Shown here piece by piece: positions 21,821-33,065 of a DNA stretch of 64,000 nt. The stretch comes from Paracyclopina nana (taxonomy: Eukaryota; Arthropoda; Copepoda; Cyclopoida; Cyclopettidae): NCBI GenBank assembly GCA_019096065.1, contig JAGUCH010000006.1, positions 6,964,001 to 7,028,000 of the forward strand, given 5' to 3'. Under the pieces are notes generated by a model. It was not told where the DNA came from. It searched no databases and saw only the letters and a list, made by a program, of their open reading frames with translations. Both the position numbers and the translations under genes were made by a program. Every line of letters begins with the position of its first letter. Within the stretch, counting starts at the first letter, position 1.

Positions 21821-22610
21821 TCAAACTTGACTCAGCACTGGCTCAAATATGACTCAAATTGGACTCAGTTATTAATCAAACTTGACTCAGCCCTGATTTA
21901 AACTTGACTCAGCTCTGACTCAAATTGGACACAGTTCCGTATAAAACTTGACTCATTTCTTACTCCAACTTGACTCAGCTATGACTCAAACTTGACTAAG
22001 CTATGACTCAAACTTGAATTAGCTATGACTCAAGCTTGACTCATTTCTGACTCAAACTTGACTCAGCTATGACTCAAACTTGACTCAGCTATGACTCAAA
22101 CTTGAATTAGCTATGACTCAAACTTGACTCAGCTATGACTCAAACTTGACTCAGCTATGACTCAAACTTGACTCAGCTATGACTCAAACTTGAATCAGAT
22201 TTGACTCAGCTATGAATCAAACTTGACTCAGATGTGACTCACCCATGACTCACCTATTACTCAAATTTGACTCAGCTCTGAGTCTCTGACTTTTTCTTGA
22301 CTCAGCTGTTAGTCTAACTTGACTCAGCACAACCTCATACTAGACTTGGCTATACTCAGTTTTGCCTCAAGTTGACTCAGTTTTGCCTCAAGTTGATTCA
22401 GTTTTGCCTCAAACTGACTCATTTCCACCTCCATTTGACACTATCATGGCTAATGAAGGCATTATTACTCCTCAATTTTGTTTTCTTCAACTAGGCTCAA
22501 TTCTGTTTCAACTTTACTCATTTCTACCTCAATTCATTGACTCGGTTTTGACTCAACTTCAAGTCAACTTCAAATCAGCTTCAAGTCATTTTTACCCTAT
22601 GTTTAAGTCA
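21821..22610. repeat. 22-bp minisatellite ACTCAAACTTGACTCAGCTATG
   Basis: About 20 good copies to 22320, then degenerate TTTTGCCTCAAGTTGACTCAG variants. The two halves of the unit (CTCAAACTTGA, CTCAGCTATGA) are themselves related 11-mers. TGACTCA occurs up to twice per unit. Confidence 0.9.
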
Positions 22611-22697
22611 AATGCCTAAATATGGGCAATTTCTCGACATTTCGCAGGACGGCAGTCAACATGTGGCGTCCATGTTGAGTTAGGGTAGCGCCAACTG

Positions 22698-22865
22698 ATG
22701 ATCTTCCATAAAGACACCGCGTGGTTACCCCCTAGGGAGCGCCTGAAAAAGATCCTCAAGGCCCCCGACCAGACTGTGAAAATTGAGGGCAAAGATCCAA
22801 TTTCGAAAAAGAGTGTGTGTGAAAATCGCAATATGCTGCATAATAACAATAATAACAGTACTTAG
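22698..22865 (+). CDS. Possible short coding fragment, unrecognised
   Basis: A 55-codon frame from an ATG. It starts MIFHKDTAWLPPRERLKK and continues with charged residues (ILKAPDQ, KIEGKDP). Base composition is clearly GC-richer than the surroundings and third positions are often C or G, as in the intronless homeobox genes. From 22821 the frame runs into a 101-bp tandem repeat, so only the first 41 codons look coding. A TAG lies four codons upstream; it could instead be part of an acceptor, making this an internal exon. The opposite strand is also open over the whole stretch. I do not recognise the protein. Confidence 0.2.
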   Translation: MIFHKDTAWLPPRERLKKILKAPDQTVKIEGKDPISKKSVCENRNMLHNNNNNST

Positions 22866-23125
22866 GGTCAACTAAACTGTTGTCAACTCCTTTGAAAAAT
22901 AAATGAAAATCGGAAAAAGAAGAAAATCGCAATTTGTTGCATAATAACAACAATAGCAATACTTAGGGTCAACTAAACTGTTGTCAACTCCTTAGAAAAA
23001 TAAATGAAAATCGGAAAAAGAAGATAATCGCAATATGTTGCATATAATAACAAGAATAACAATACTTAGGGTCAACTAAAGTGTTGTCAACTCCTTTGAA
23101 AAATAGATGAAAATCGGAAAAAGAA
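22821..23125. repeat. Three tandem copies of a 101-bp unit
   Basis: GAAAATCGCAATATG-like starts at 22821, 22922 and 23023, each followed by CTTAGGGTCAACTAAA and GAAAATCGGAAAAAG. The copies differ at only a few sites, so the triplication looks young. Confidence 0.9.
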
Positions 23126-23559
23126 AAATAATTTTGTTAAAACGCTTTGTGAGGTCCAAAAAACAACAACAACAACAAGTCTTGATGAGAGGCGCCAAGA
23201 TGTCTGGAAGCTCTGCTACTGGTCACTTCTTCGTGATGACGTCACAGTGCTCCACAGTGGAATTTTCTCATTTGGCCAACCCACTAATTATCTGGGCAGA
23301 TACGCCATGAAACCGTGAAAATATTTGGAAGATGCCAAAACACTATGGGAACTAAAAGCAAAAGGCCTTCGGCTCTTCCATCAGATGCTCCACTTGATAT
23401 GATGTGAAGCTCAATCAAAGCAGGAATTTCAAGAGTTTTCGGGGAAAAGAAAACAAATTTTAAGTGTAAAAAAAAAACAAAAAATTAAGTTTTTTAAGGC
23501 TACCTATTTATTTATTAGATGGAAAGGAAGGTTTTTTCGCTTCTAGGTTGGCCTACTTT
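23126..23559. other. Non-repetitive island
   Basis: About 430 bp with a CAACAACAACAA tract (23165). No gene recognised; the 67-codon frame at 23107-23310 begins inside the tandem repeat. Confidence 0.3.
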
Positions 23560-24215
23560 GAATTTGACGGGTATTTGAGGACTTGACGGGTACTTTAGGT
23601 CTTAGTGGGTATTTTAGGACTTGACGGGTCTTAGTGGGTAGTTTAGGTCTTGACAGGTATTTTAGGTCTTGATAGGCATTTTAGGTCTTGATGGGGTACT
23701 TTATGTCTCAACGGGCTTTTTAACAGGTATTTTAAGCTCTTGACGAGTGTTTTAGGTCTTGATGAGTGTTTCAGGTCTTGACGAGTGTTTTAGGTCTTGA
23801 CAGGTATTTTAGGTCTTGACAGGTATTTTAGGTCTTGAAGAGTATTTAAGGTCTTGACGGCAACTTAGGACTTGACAGCAATTAATGGACTTGACGGCAA
23901 TTTTGCACTGGTAGGACATTTTGGTCATGTCAGATATTTTCGATATTTTGGACTTGACGGATATTTTGGAACTTAAAAAGCTTCAAAAATATCTGTTGAA
24001 ATCCGTGTCCGCAAAAATCCGTGCCGTTATATTCCGTTCCGTTTAATTCCGTTCCGTAAAAATCCGTTCCGTAAAAATTCATTCCGTGAAAATCCGTTCA
24101 GTCAAAATCATCTCAATTAAAAACCTCGGAATTTGACGGCCATATCCGAATATGACGGGAAAATCCGAATTTGACGGTAAAATCCGAATTTGACGGGAAA
24201 ATCGGAAACTTTTGT
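23560..24215. repeat. GGTCTTGACGGGTATTTTA array with AATCCGTTCCGT sub-array
   Basis: 23570-23900 repeats a unit of about 20 bp built on GGTCTTGACGGG. 24000-24080 repeats a 15-bp unit near AATCCGTTCCGTAAA. 24125-24205 repeats GAATTTGACGGGAAAATCC. Three related but distinct units lie side by side. Confidence 0.8.
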
Positions 24216-24875
24216 CGATTACAGTATTCGTGGGCTTTTCGTGGACTTTAAAAAAGTTAATTTTTCCTACCTTAAATCGAGTTTTCAATCACTTTTGAAT
24301 CGATGGAATTTCAGCTGGTTTTTTTCAGAAATCTCGCCGTTTTTTTTGTCGCGTAAAAACTGAATTGTAAACAAATTCACGCAACCAAAATTCCCGTAAT
24401 TCGAAAACAAACTCGCTTTCAGAATATCAGTCAAGAAATTTTGATTTAATCTCGGTAAAAAAGCCATTTTTTTCAAAATAAAAATTTTCTAGTATTTTTT
24501 TTTAATTTTGGTAAAAGTTCAAATCTTGAAGTATTTAATTTTTTTAAGTTTTGAATGGCTTAAAATTGGCGAAAATGCCAAAAAAGGGGATTTTTACGGG
24601 CGCATGGTGGAAAAATAATCCACTGTGGATTGAGTGGCCATTAGTCAGTTTTGACCGCCGCCATTTTGAGCTCTAGCTCCATTTCTCCTTCTGCCAAAAG
24701 TGTGACTTTCATTTCCCTTTGGCGGCAAATGATCAATGACTTCCGTACAACTAATCTATTCAGTATCATCAACCTTATGGCAATGCAATTTCACAAATTG
24801 GCAAATTCTTCCTTTGTGACTTCGTCAGCTGACCTCTTCAACAACAACAACACACCTGTGCAATTTGCCAGTTTT
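24216..24875. other. Non-repetitive island
   Basis: About 660 bp. GTCAGCTGAC lies at 24824. A 79-codon plus-strand frame at 24651-24890 has no recognised motif. Possible regulatory island. Confidence 0.35.
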
Positions 24876-25190
24876 CACTCAAAAAGCTAAATTAAGTCTA
24901 AGCAAAAAAAAAAGACTTAAAGACTTAATTTAAGTCACTTCCTTTTCAAACAGTTTGAACTAATTTGATTTTTGATTTGACTTAATTTGAACTTAAGCAA
25001 GTGAAATGGCTTGAGTTGAGCAGACTTTTCACTCAGAAAGCAAAATTAAGTCTAAGCAAAAAAAGGAAAAAAAAGACTTAAAGACTTAATTTAAGTCACT
25101 TCCTTTTCAAACAGTTTGAACTAATTTGATTTTTGATTTGACTTAATTTGAACTTAAGTGTATGTGAAATGACTTGAGTTGAGCTGACTT
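24876..25190. repeat. Tandem duplication of about 152 bp
   Basis: 24876-25025 and 25028-25190 match closely through AAATTAAGTCTAAGC, CACTTCCTTTTCAAACAG and GATTTGACTTAATTTGAAC. The main difference is the length of an A run. A recent segmental duplication at the start of the GACTTAA array. Confidence 0.85.
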
Positions 25191-25750
25191 AGCACTGACT
25201 TTGCATTAAAAAGACTTAGCTTGACTTAGCTTGACTTAACTTAAACTTATAAATTACCTAATGTGAGCTTCGGTTATTAAAATGACTTGAGGTGATTTGA
25301 CTTAGTACTGACTTAACTTAATATGATGACTTGATTAGTAGTTGACTTAACTCTATTTAAAAGTGACTTAATTTGAGCCTGACTAATTGAAAAGACTTGA
25401 GGTGAGTTGACTTGGAAATGACTTAACTTGTAAAAGACTTGGCTTAAAGCTGACTTAATTTAAGTCGCTCAATGTTTGACGCAACTTAACCTAAATTGAT
25501 TTTGAGACTTGACTTGACTTAATCGTACTTTATTTAAGATGACATGACTTAATGTGACCATGACTAATTGGACTGGCTTAACTTAAGAATGACTTGACTG
25601 AGTTACTTAACTCACTTTTTTTATCCTTAAAAGTCTTTTTTTTTAATTAGACTTGACTTGAACCAATTTTACAGCGCAAATATGACTTGAGTCAACTTGA
25701 AATTAAATCAACAAATTGACTTTTTTTTGACTTAATGCTAAAGACTGGAT
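25191..25750. repeat. Degenerate GACTTAA/TTGACTTA array
   Basis: Irregular GACTTAACTTG-type phrases, period poorly fixed at 10-20 bp. No gene. Confidence 0.7.
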
Positions 25751-26090
25751 TTTTTTAAGGGAAATGACATTTGCATAATCAGATCATTGAATGCGGTTCT
25801 TGTTTTTGTTTTGATGTGATCAAGTTGATGAAAAATTGTGTTGTTATTCTTTATATTATTTGGCGTTGACTGCAAACCCATCAACAAGTTTTGGGGCCAA
25901 TGTCATTGTTGCAAGGAAACCGAAAAATTGATGATCATGTTGTTGTCGTTTTTCGAGTCTGTTTTGGCATAATAGCAGCGAAGAAAAAAAGGATTATTAA
26001 GACGCTTTTCTCAATAAAAGACTGTTGAATGTACTATCTTATTTTTATCAGCTAAAATTTGCCTTTAAAAAGCTTTCCAGTTTTTAGAAA
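25751..26090. other. Non-repetitive island
   Basis: 340 bp, AT-rich. Nothing coding seen. Confidence 0.3.
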
Positions 26091-26640
26091 TTAGACTTTC
26101 CAAGATCTTGGCTTTCCATTAACCTTGGCCTTCCAATTAAATTGCTTTCTATCAACTTGGCTCTCATGTTATCTTGGCCTTTCAGTTGACCTGGCTTTCC
26201 ATTAATCCTGGCCTTCCAATCATCTTGGCTTTCCAATTATTTTTTATGCCAGTGATATTGGCTTTCCTAATAACTTGGCTTTAGAGTAATATTGGCTTTC
26301 AAGTAATTGTGGCTTTCCAATAATCTTGGCTTTCTAAATAGCTTGGCTTTCCAATCATCTTGACTTTCCAATTATCTTGGCTTTCCAATCATCTTGGCTT
26401 TCCAATTATCCTAGCTTCCCAGTTGTTAGGGGTTTCAAACAATCTCGTCTCTCTAGGTAGCTTGGCTTTCCAAAGAAATTGGCTATCCAGTTTTCTTGAC
26501 TTTCCATTAGGTTAGCTTTCCAGTCATTAGAGCTTTCCACCCATGTAAACTATATCTATTTGACTTTCCAGTCAGCCTGGATCTTCAATCAGGCCTTCCA
26601 GCGCCATTAATTACAAAAGCCATCTCCGGCTTTCCAGTCG
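26091..26640. repeat. 17-bp array TTGGCTTTCCAATTATC
   Basis: About 28 imperfect copies with a GGCTTTCCA core. One of the few arrays in the window without an AGTC/GACT core. Confidence 0.85.
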
Positions 26641-27236
26641 GCTTTCCACCCTCTAATTTTCGTGGCAGTATTTCGGATCAATTGGTGCATGTGTGTATAG
26701 ATGGGCAATGTTGTGGGAGAGTGATTTGTTTTGTGCGTGCTATATAATTATCTCAAGTGATTTGGGTCACGTGCTCACATTCTCATCCTCCTTTTGTTGT
26801 TGTTGTTGTTCTTGTAAATTGCAGCCATTTTGGGGTTGTTCCACGATCCCTCCTGGTTGAATTTATGTAAAAAAGCGAAATACATGCCATTAATGTCCTG
26901 CTGAGTTTTTGGGGCTGCATGCTTCCTTTTTATGGGTCTCAAAAAACCACTATATAACATGAGCCAAATGTCCATTTCACACACAAAAACAAGACAGAAA
27001 ATTTGTTAAGTTTTAAGTCTTAAGTCTTAAGTCGGTGAAGAAAGTATTAGAGTGTTGAGCTTAATCGTCATTCATTTTAATGTCTAGAATAATTGTCTTA
27101 AGTACTTAAAAAAGTATTTGTAAGGCTTAGCAGTTTAAGTCCAATTCTCAAAATACGAGGCTTAAAAGTTGTTTTAAGTCTAAAGCTGTATTTTAATAGT
27201 GGATTTGCTCCAATGATTGCTATTAATGTTCGTTAT
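26641..27236. other. Non-repetitive island
   Basis: About 600 bp with a TTG microsatellite near 26795 and TTAAGTC repeats at 27008-27190. No gene recognised. Confidence 0.35.
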
Positions 27237-27863
27237 TAAAAATTGACGTCTTTTTTAATATAGTAGTTAACGATGTCTTTTCAAAAACAATTAACAACAT
27301 GGAAACTAGGTAATCAAAAGATTTGGTAGCGCCAATTGAAGTTTTCAAAGTCCGGATTGCACCCTTAGTAATGAATTTCAGTTGGATTTGTTTGTGAAAA
27401 AAGTCACTTTCAGACCATGGTTTTGCGTACAAAAAAGTGAGATCGTGAGAAGCCATTTGAGAAGTCCTGGGAAGAAAGAGAAGATCAGGGAGCCCCAAAA
27501 TTTGTTGATGGGTGCTCAGCACCTGTTGAGTCATGAGCCAATTTCTTGGGGGGGGCCATTTCCGAACCCCCAACTGCACCAAATTGCTCATCAATCGTCA
27601 GCACCAAGCCGAAAAGTCTGAGAGGAGGTCAAAAGGTCAAGGCCAGGTGCAACAAGACAGCTGACGCCATGATATCAGCTGCGAAGAATGATTTGATGCT
27701 TGACCAAATTTGGCCCCGGTTCATTGACAAGGGTTGCAAATGGACTTTGCATTCTGCAAGAGGCGATGCCAAATCTTTGCTTGACCTAGTTTCCATGTTA
27801 TTAATTGTTTCGAAATGAAACACGATACATCTAAAAGAATGAAACAACGTCAATAAAGAGTCT
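27237..27863. mobile_element. Long inverted-repeat (MITE-like) element, about 630 bp
   Basis: AATTAACAACATGGAAACTA near 27289 faces TAGTTTCCATGTTATTAATT near 27788, and the arms continue inward through AAAGATTTGG and outward through GACGT and GATGT. Arms are about 150 bp, around 75-80 percent similar by eye. Frames on both strands that end in the same LVSMLLIV string result from the palindrome, not from genes. Confidence 0.75.
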
Positions 27864-28374
27864 ATATATGTAATGTTAGTTCATTTAATTATTTGACGAC
27901 ATTTTGTCAAATTTGTCAACTTAAGGAATTCCTTAAGTTGACGATGAACCATCAAATTTGACAACAAGTTCCAATAAGTTCAATTGAGAAATGACAACAT
28001 TTTTTTGACAACATTTTTGTGGTGCTGTATTGGAATGCAAACAAGGATGACACATGGTCAATGGTTATGCAATACCTTTGATATTTTGTATTCATGGAAT
28101 TTTTCACTCTGTTGACTGAGTCAGCTGACTCCCAATCATCTTTTCCATTCATTTTCTGCCCCCAAATGAAAGGCTGTCAATGCTAAAAGCTTCAGGGCTA
28201 AATTACCATTTTTCTTCTTGGAAAAATTCAGGCTTTTTGCCCAAAGGACTTGAACCAACTTATTCAATTGACAATGGAATTCATTCATTTCATTAAAGCA
28301 AAAACTGTTGAAATATTTTTTTGCTTACAATTGACTCATTTCAAGTATTTACCTTAAAACGTACTTTGCAACAT
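27864..28374. other. Non-repetitive island
   Basis: About 510 bp. A short perfect palindrome CAACTTAAGGAATTCCTTAAGTTG lies at 27918-27941 (arms of 12 bases). GTCAGCTGAC lies at 28120. No gene. Confidence 0.4.
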
Positions 28375-28849
28375 TTTGATGCTCTTTTTACATTTTTAAG
28401 GGATTTCTCCACATTTCTTTTTCTCATGTAGCTTTTTAGGCCGTTCTCATATTGCTGCTAAAAGTAACGCAAAGCTCACGAAAGCTAAACAAACGCTCAT
28501 CATTTGAAGCAAAGCGCTTTGCTTAAAAGTGAACGATAAAACTGGTTTGGATGCTCAACTTTTCGCTCAACATTAGAAAAATAAAACTGGTTTAGTTGCT
28601 CAATTTCACTCAGCATTAAAAAGCAAAGCAGCTGTTCTGATAAAATGTTGAACGATAAAACTGGTTTAGTTGCTTAATTTCCCTTAAATTGAGCAACTAA
28701 ACCAGTTTTATTTTTTTATATGATGGAAAGTAATTTTCGCATGTATAATTCAGTTTACCAATTTGTCTCAGTTCATATTACTACACATATATAAAGGCTC
28801 TGACGTTTAACTTTATCAAGTGACACACATTATAAAGTATTTTATAAGG

Positions 28850-28997
28850 TGTGTTGCTCCTCTGTTTGACCAGATATTGTCCAAGAAGTAAATCCCATAG
28901 CAGAAAAAAAGAGAAAAAATGCCTTGCATGGGGATCGAACCCTGATCATCTAGATTAGGAATCCAACGCTCTACTGAATGAGCTACCAATATTGATA
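28850..28997 (-). mobile_element. tRNA-derived SINE, copy G (best tRNA-like head)
   Basis: On the minus strand: an A-box region TAGCTCATTCAGTAGAGC, a seven-base anticodon loop TTCCTAA on a weak five-pair stem (the anticodon would be CCT, Arg), and a B-box GGTTCGATCCC at 28931-28941. The body with the ACTTCTTGGACAAT phrase matches copies A-C. The hairpin tail is missing. The acceptor stem is poor, so it is a SINE head and not a tRNA gene. It sits inside the 1.5-kb element and is therefore younger than it. Confidence 0.8.
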
Positions 28998-29300
28998 GAA
29001 AAGATTGTTGTTAGAATTCCTTTTTATTCTTCTTCTAAGCTGAGCAAAGCTTAGCAGAGGAGTAGAGGTTCTATAAGAGATAGAAGAAAAAACTTGAACT
29101 AACACCTCTTTTAGCTTCAAACAGTCCCCAATTCAAAATGCACACTTTTTAAGTGATTCATTAACACTTTCGGCTACTCTTGCACTACTGAGGGCCTCTC
29201 AACCCAAGCCCTCAAAGTAATGGATCAAATGCTAAGTCAAGATTGCCTGGTCTGGTAACTTCATTAACATTTGAAAATTACTTTCCATCATATAAAATCG

Positions 29301-29488
29301 TATATATATGTAAACAAATTATAAAACAGGCTTACAAAATGTCTGAGCTCATTTTACAAAGTAAAAATCTCGTAGCATTACTTGGCTCTCGCAAGCTCGA
29401 GCCCGCAAAGTTGCCACTCGATTTTTACTTTACAAAATTTGCTCAGCTATTTTATTAGCTTGTTTTATAAATTGTTTACATATATAAA
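29301..29488. mobile_element. Nested palindromic element, about 188 bp
   Basis: TATATATGTAAACAAATTAT at the left faces ATAAATTGTTTACATATATA at the right. Inner arms carry TTACAAAGTAAAAATC and its complement around a GC-richer 45-bp centre. TA dinucleotides flank it. It is nested within the 1.5-kb inverted-repeat element. Confidence 0.75.
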
Positions 29489-30040
29489 TAGATACAACAT
29501 TTGAAGCAAAGCAGCTGCTTTGCTTCAAATGTTGAGCCAAACCAGTTTTCATTGTTCAACATTTGAAGTCAAGCAGCTGCTTTGCTTCAAATGTTGAAAA
29601 ATAAAACTGGTTTAGTTGCTCAAACTAAGCGAAATCAAACAATTAAACCAGTTTTATTGTTGAAACATAAAACTGGTTCAGTTGCTCAATGTTGAAGCGA
29701 AGCAGCTGCTTTGATAAAATGTCGAACGATAAAACTGGTTTTGTTGCTTAGTTACGCTCAACATTTTAACATCGCTTTGCTTTGCTTCAAATGTTACGCA
29801 TTTGATTAGCTTTCCTGAGCTTTACTTTGCTTTTTGCAGCACCATGAGAACGGCCTAAAAAGCTACATGAGAAAAAGAAATGTCGATAAATCCCTGAAAA
29901 ATGTAAAAAGTGTCGAAATTTTAATACCAATTGGGGTCAGCAATTAAAGATTTGTTGCCACATTCCTGGTTGGCCCAAAAGTGGCAATTAAAGACATATT
30001 TGACCATGACCAGCTTTGGCAAGAATTTGTTGTTTTTCAG

Positions 30041-30220
30041 CCGTAAACAGCAATGATCAACCCACCAATTATCCTTATTTTCGCCTCCTTTTGTTTGGTA
30101 TCTCAGCGTCGGTTTGTCTGCCTCAATCAGCAGGACATCCGCGCAAGCGCGCGCGCGCAGCCACCCAGCTACAAAGTTGACCGGTATGCCGACACGCAAC
30201 GGACACTTCTGACCTTCAGG
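30041..30220 (+). CDS. Candidate first coding exon of an unrecognised gene
   Basis: A pyrimidine-rich acceptor (TTGTTGTTTTTCAG ending at 30040) lies 12 bp before an ATG at 30053. The frame runs 56 codons to a plausible donor AGG|GTGATT at 30221. The N terminus, MINPPIILIFASFCLVS, is hydrophobic enough for a signal peptide. The rest (RYADTQRTLLTFR) is polar. Codon use is GC-richer than the surroundings. An acceptor immediately upstream of an ATG is what a cis-spliced second exon or a trans-spliced leader site would show. No downstream exon was found with confidence before the array at 30310. I do not recognise the product. Confidence 0.3.
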
Positions 30221-30309
30221 GTGATTTTCATTGTTTTTATGAATGATAAACGATAAATGATAAATATTAAGTAAGCTAAGGCTAATTTAAAAATGGCTTT
30301 TTTTCAGTA

Positions 30310-30800
30310 TTAAGCAAAATAAGGCAAACTTGAGGCTTTTTTGTGATACATTTAATTTATTAATCAATTAAGTCGATTCAATTAAGTACTAAGTTTATCA
30401 AGTCAACCAAATTTAGGCTTTGTCAGCCAAATATTTCTTTCTCCTTTTTAAGTCAACTTAAGGCTAAGCAGTAACTTAAGTCAACTAAATTAAGGCTTTT
30501 TCAGCCAAATAAAAAAAGCCTTTTTCTTTTTAAGTCAACTTAAGGCTAAGCAGTAACTTAAGTCTAATGAATTAAGGCTTTTCAGCCAAATAATCAAAAG
30601 CCTTTTTCTTTTTAAGTCAACTTAAGGCTAAGCAGTAACTTAAGTCAACCAAATTAAGGCTTTTTCAGCCAAATATAATAACCCTTGTTCTTTTTTAAGT
30701 CAACTTAAGGCTAAGCATTAAGTTAAGTCACCCAAATTAAGGCTTTTTCAGCCAAATAAGAAACCCTCCTTTTTTCTATTTTAAGTCAATTTAAGGCTTA
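30310..30800. repeat. About 82-bp tandem unit with AAGTCAACTTAAGGCTAAGC
   Basis: Starts of TAAGTCAACTTAAGG near 30449, 30531, 30615 and 30697. Each unit includes AATTAAGGCTTTTTCAGCC. Roughly five copies, well conserved, with diverged edges. Confidence 0.85.
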
Positions 30801-31200
30801 GATAAAAGCTGAAAAAGACATTTGAAAGGTCAATTTCCAGCCCAAGTTTCATGAAACTTAAAGTCTCATTTTTTCGGATTTTCCAAAGTCTGGCTTTATT
30901 GGCATCACTCTTCTTTTCTCAATTGGTTGGCAGCAGCAGCAGCACGTGGTGTGGTCAATTTTGAATAAAGGTGCGATGATGAATGATGATTATCCATATC
31001 GAATGAGTAGTAAATTCAGCAGTTGTGAAAATTGTCACCACAACAGAGCAATTCTTCGTCCTTTGTGTAGCGCAGACGGGACGGCGCCTGCCAAAAATCC
31101 CTTTACCAAAAACCGCCCAAAGATAAGGATTCAAACTTTGATTTTGAGCCAAAATGACTCAATACCAGTTTTTTTAAACATAAGCAAATAAAATTAATTG
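30801..31200. other. Island with a Cys-containing open frame
   Basis: Non-repetitive, about 400 bp. An 81-codon plus-strand frame over 30946-31191 includes CENCHHNRAILRPLC and a stretch rich in Lys and Pro, but no domain is recognised and splice context is not convincing. It could be an exon of the same unknown gene as 30041-30220; this is a guess. Confidence 0.2.
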
Positions 31201-31880
31201 AAAAAATTTGAACTTTTTTAGGATTATTTAGATTGTTAAGTCTCCTCTAAGCCTACACTAAGTCTGCTGTTATTCTGCTTTAAGTCTACTGAAAGTTAGC
31301 TTGAAGTTCTTTGGGTCTTCTTTAAATCTATTTTAGAAAGACTTAAAATCAATTTTAAGACAATTTAAAGTCTATTTTAAGGCTACTTGAAATCTATTTT
31401 AAGACAACTTAAAATCTATTTTAAGGCTACTTAATGTCTATTTTAAGACAACTTAATGTCTATTTTAAGTTAGCTTAAAGTCTATTTAAAGTCTACTTAA
31501 GGTTAACTTTAAGTTCTTTAGTTCTATTTTAAGGCTACTTAAAATTTATTTTAAGACAAATTAAAGTTTATCTTAAGACAGCTTAAAGTCTATTTAAAGT
31601 CTACTTAAGGCTAACTTTAAGTTCTTTAGGTCTATTTTAAGGCTACTTTAAGTCTACGTATAGTATTTACCATGAATCAACTTTAAGTCTACTTCTGCCT
31701 CGAGACTTCTTTAAGTCTACTGTAAATCTACTGTAAGAATTATCTTAATTCTCTTTTTTAGTCTACTATGAGAATAACATAAATCTATTTTAAAACTACT
31801 TTAAGCTGACTTTATGTCTACCTTACGCTTACCTTAAATCTACTTTAAGTCTACTATTGATGCTTAAAATCTACTTTAAG
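31200..31880. repeat. 20-22 bp array ACTTAAAGTCTATTTTAAGG
   Basis: About 30 imperfect copies with an AAGTCTA core. Some 60-bp blocks are duplicated (near 31480 and 31590). Confidence 0.8.
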
Positions 31881-32590
31881 TCTTTTTAAAGGAAATGTGA
31901 ATTCAGAGCCAAAACATTTTTTTAAAAAAAACAGTCCCGAATTATGGACGGGTTTTATCTTTAGTGTTGGTAGCAAATTGCGGAAATTCCGCCATCTTTC
32001 AAGAATGTGACCCGTACGCCCATGCGCGCATGCGCCCATTCAGCAATTTTAAAGCCGCTTAAGAAATCAAACTTCTTCATTCGGTCTCCCCTTTCAAGAA
32101 TTAAGCAAAAACTGCGAACTATTTTCTCATCACCGCGGAGCGAGAGTAATTAGCGCGAAGCGCGCGTTTTTGCCACCTTTTCAAAGTTGGCGGGAAAATT
32201 CAAACGCATTCCGCGAGAAGTGTGACAAAAATGGCGACCACCTAGAGAGACAAAAGGATTTATTCCGCGCAACACAGCCGCCATTTTGTTTTTGTCGCTC
32301 CATTATTTCTTAATTCCACAAAGAATCTGAGAAATCAAGATGCTCCATTTGAATTTCCCGCCCTTTCGGCGACATTCCGCCAAAGCAAACAATAATGGAA
32401 GAAGTTGACAAATTCCGTAATTGCAATCTTAAGCCTAATTGAAACATAACTGAGAGCAAATTGAAATCTCATCTCTTGATTTCAATTTAGGCAAAAATGC
32501 TGCTAAATTCCGAATGATTTGAATTTTTTCCTTTAATGAAAGATTCGCGAAAAGGAATTTTGTTACAGTGCGAAATTCAAATTGCCCTTT
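31881..32590. other. Non-repetitive island
   Basis: About 700 bp with GC-rich, CG-containing patches (32025-32220, for example TTAGCGCGAAGCGCGCG). No gene found. Good candidate for a regulatory region. Confidence 0.35.
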
Positions 32591-33065
32591 TTAAAGATTG
32601 ATTCAAATTTGATTAGGTGTAAATCAAATTTGGTTGAAATTAGTCAAATTTGATTGAAATAAGTCAAATTTGGTTTAATAATAGTCAAATTTGACTGAAA
32701 TCAGTCAAATTTGGTTTAATAATAGTCAAATTTGATTGAAATGAGTCAAATTTGATTGAAATGAGTCAAATTTGGTTTATATAAGTCAATTTGGCTTAAT
32801 AATAGTCAAATTTGATTGAAATTAGTCTTTGATTAAAATTAGTCAAATTTGGTTGAAATAATTCAAATTTGGTTAAAATAAGTCAAATTTGGTTAAAATA
32901 AGTCAAATTTGGTTAAATAATAGTCAAATTTGACAGAAATTAGTTTAATTTGATAAAAATTAGTCTTTCATTGAAATTAGTCAAATTTGACTGAAATAAG
33001 CCAAATTTGATTGAATTTTAGTTCAAGGTTATAATAATAAAAATTTGATTAAATATGAGTCAAAT
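32591..33065. repeat. 19-20 bp array AGTCAAATTTGATTGAAAT
   Basis: About 23 imperfect copies. Variants alternate GATTGAAAT and GGTTTAATAAT after a constant AGTCAAATTTG. Confidence 0.85.

Larger units (their letters stand above)
28375..29918. mobile_element. 1.5-kb inverted-repeat element with nested insertions
   Basis: Left end CTTTTTACATTTTTAAGGGA near 28384 and right end TCCCTGAAAAATGTAAAAAG near 29891 are inverted copies. The arms run at least 125 bp and include GTAGCTTTTTAGGCCGTTCTC and its complement. Inside are about nine copies in both orientations of a 20-bp motif near AAACTGGTTTAGTTGCTCAA, a SINE (28850-28997) and a second palindrome (29301-29488). No transposase was seen. Confidence 0.8.

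Noticed and set aside
5220-29000. Functional tRNA genes
   Set aside because: A and B boxes are present, but acceptor stems do not pair and each head is fused to the same SINE body.
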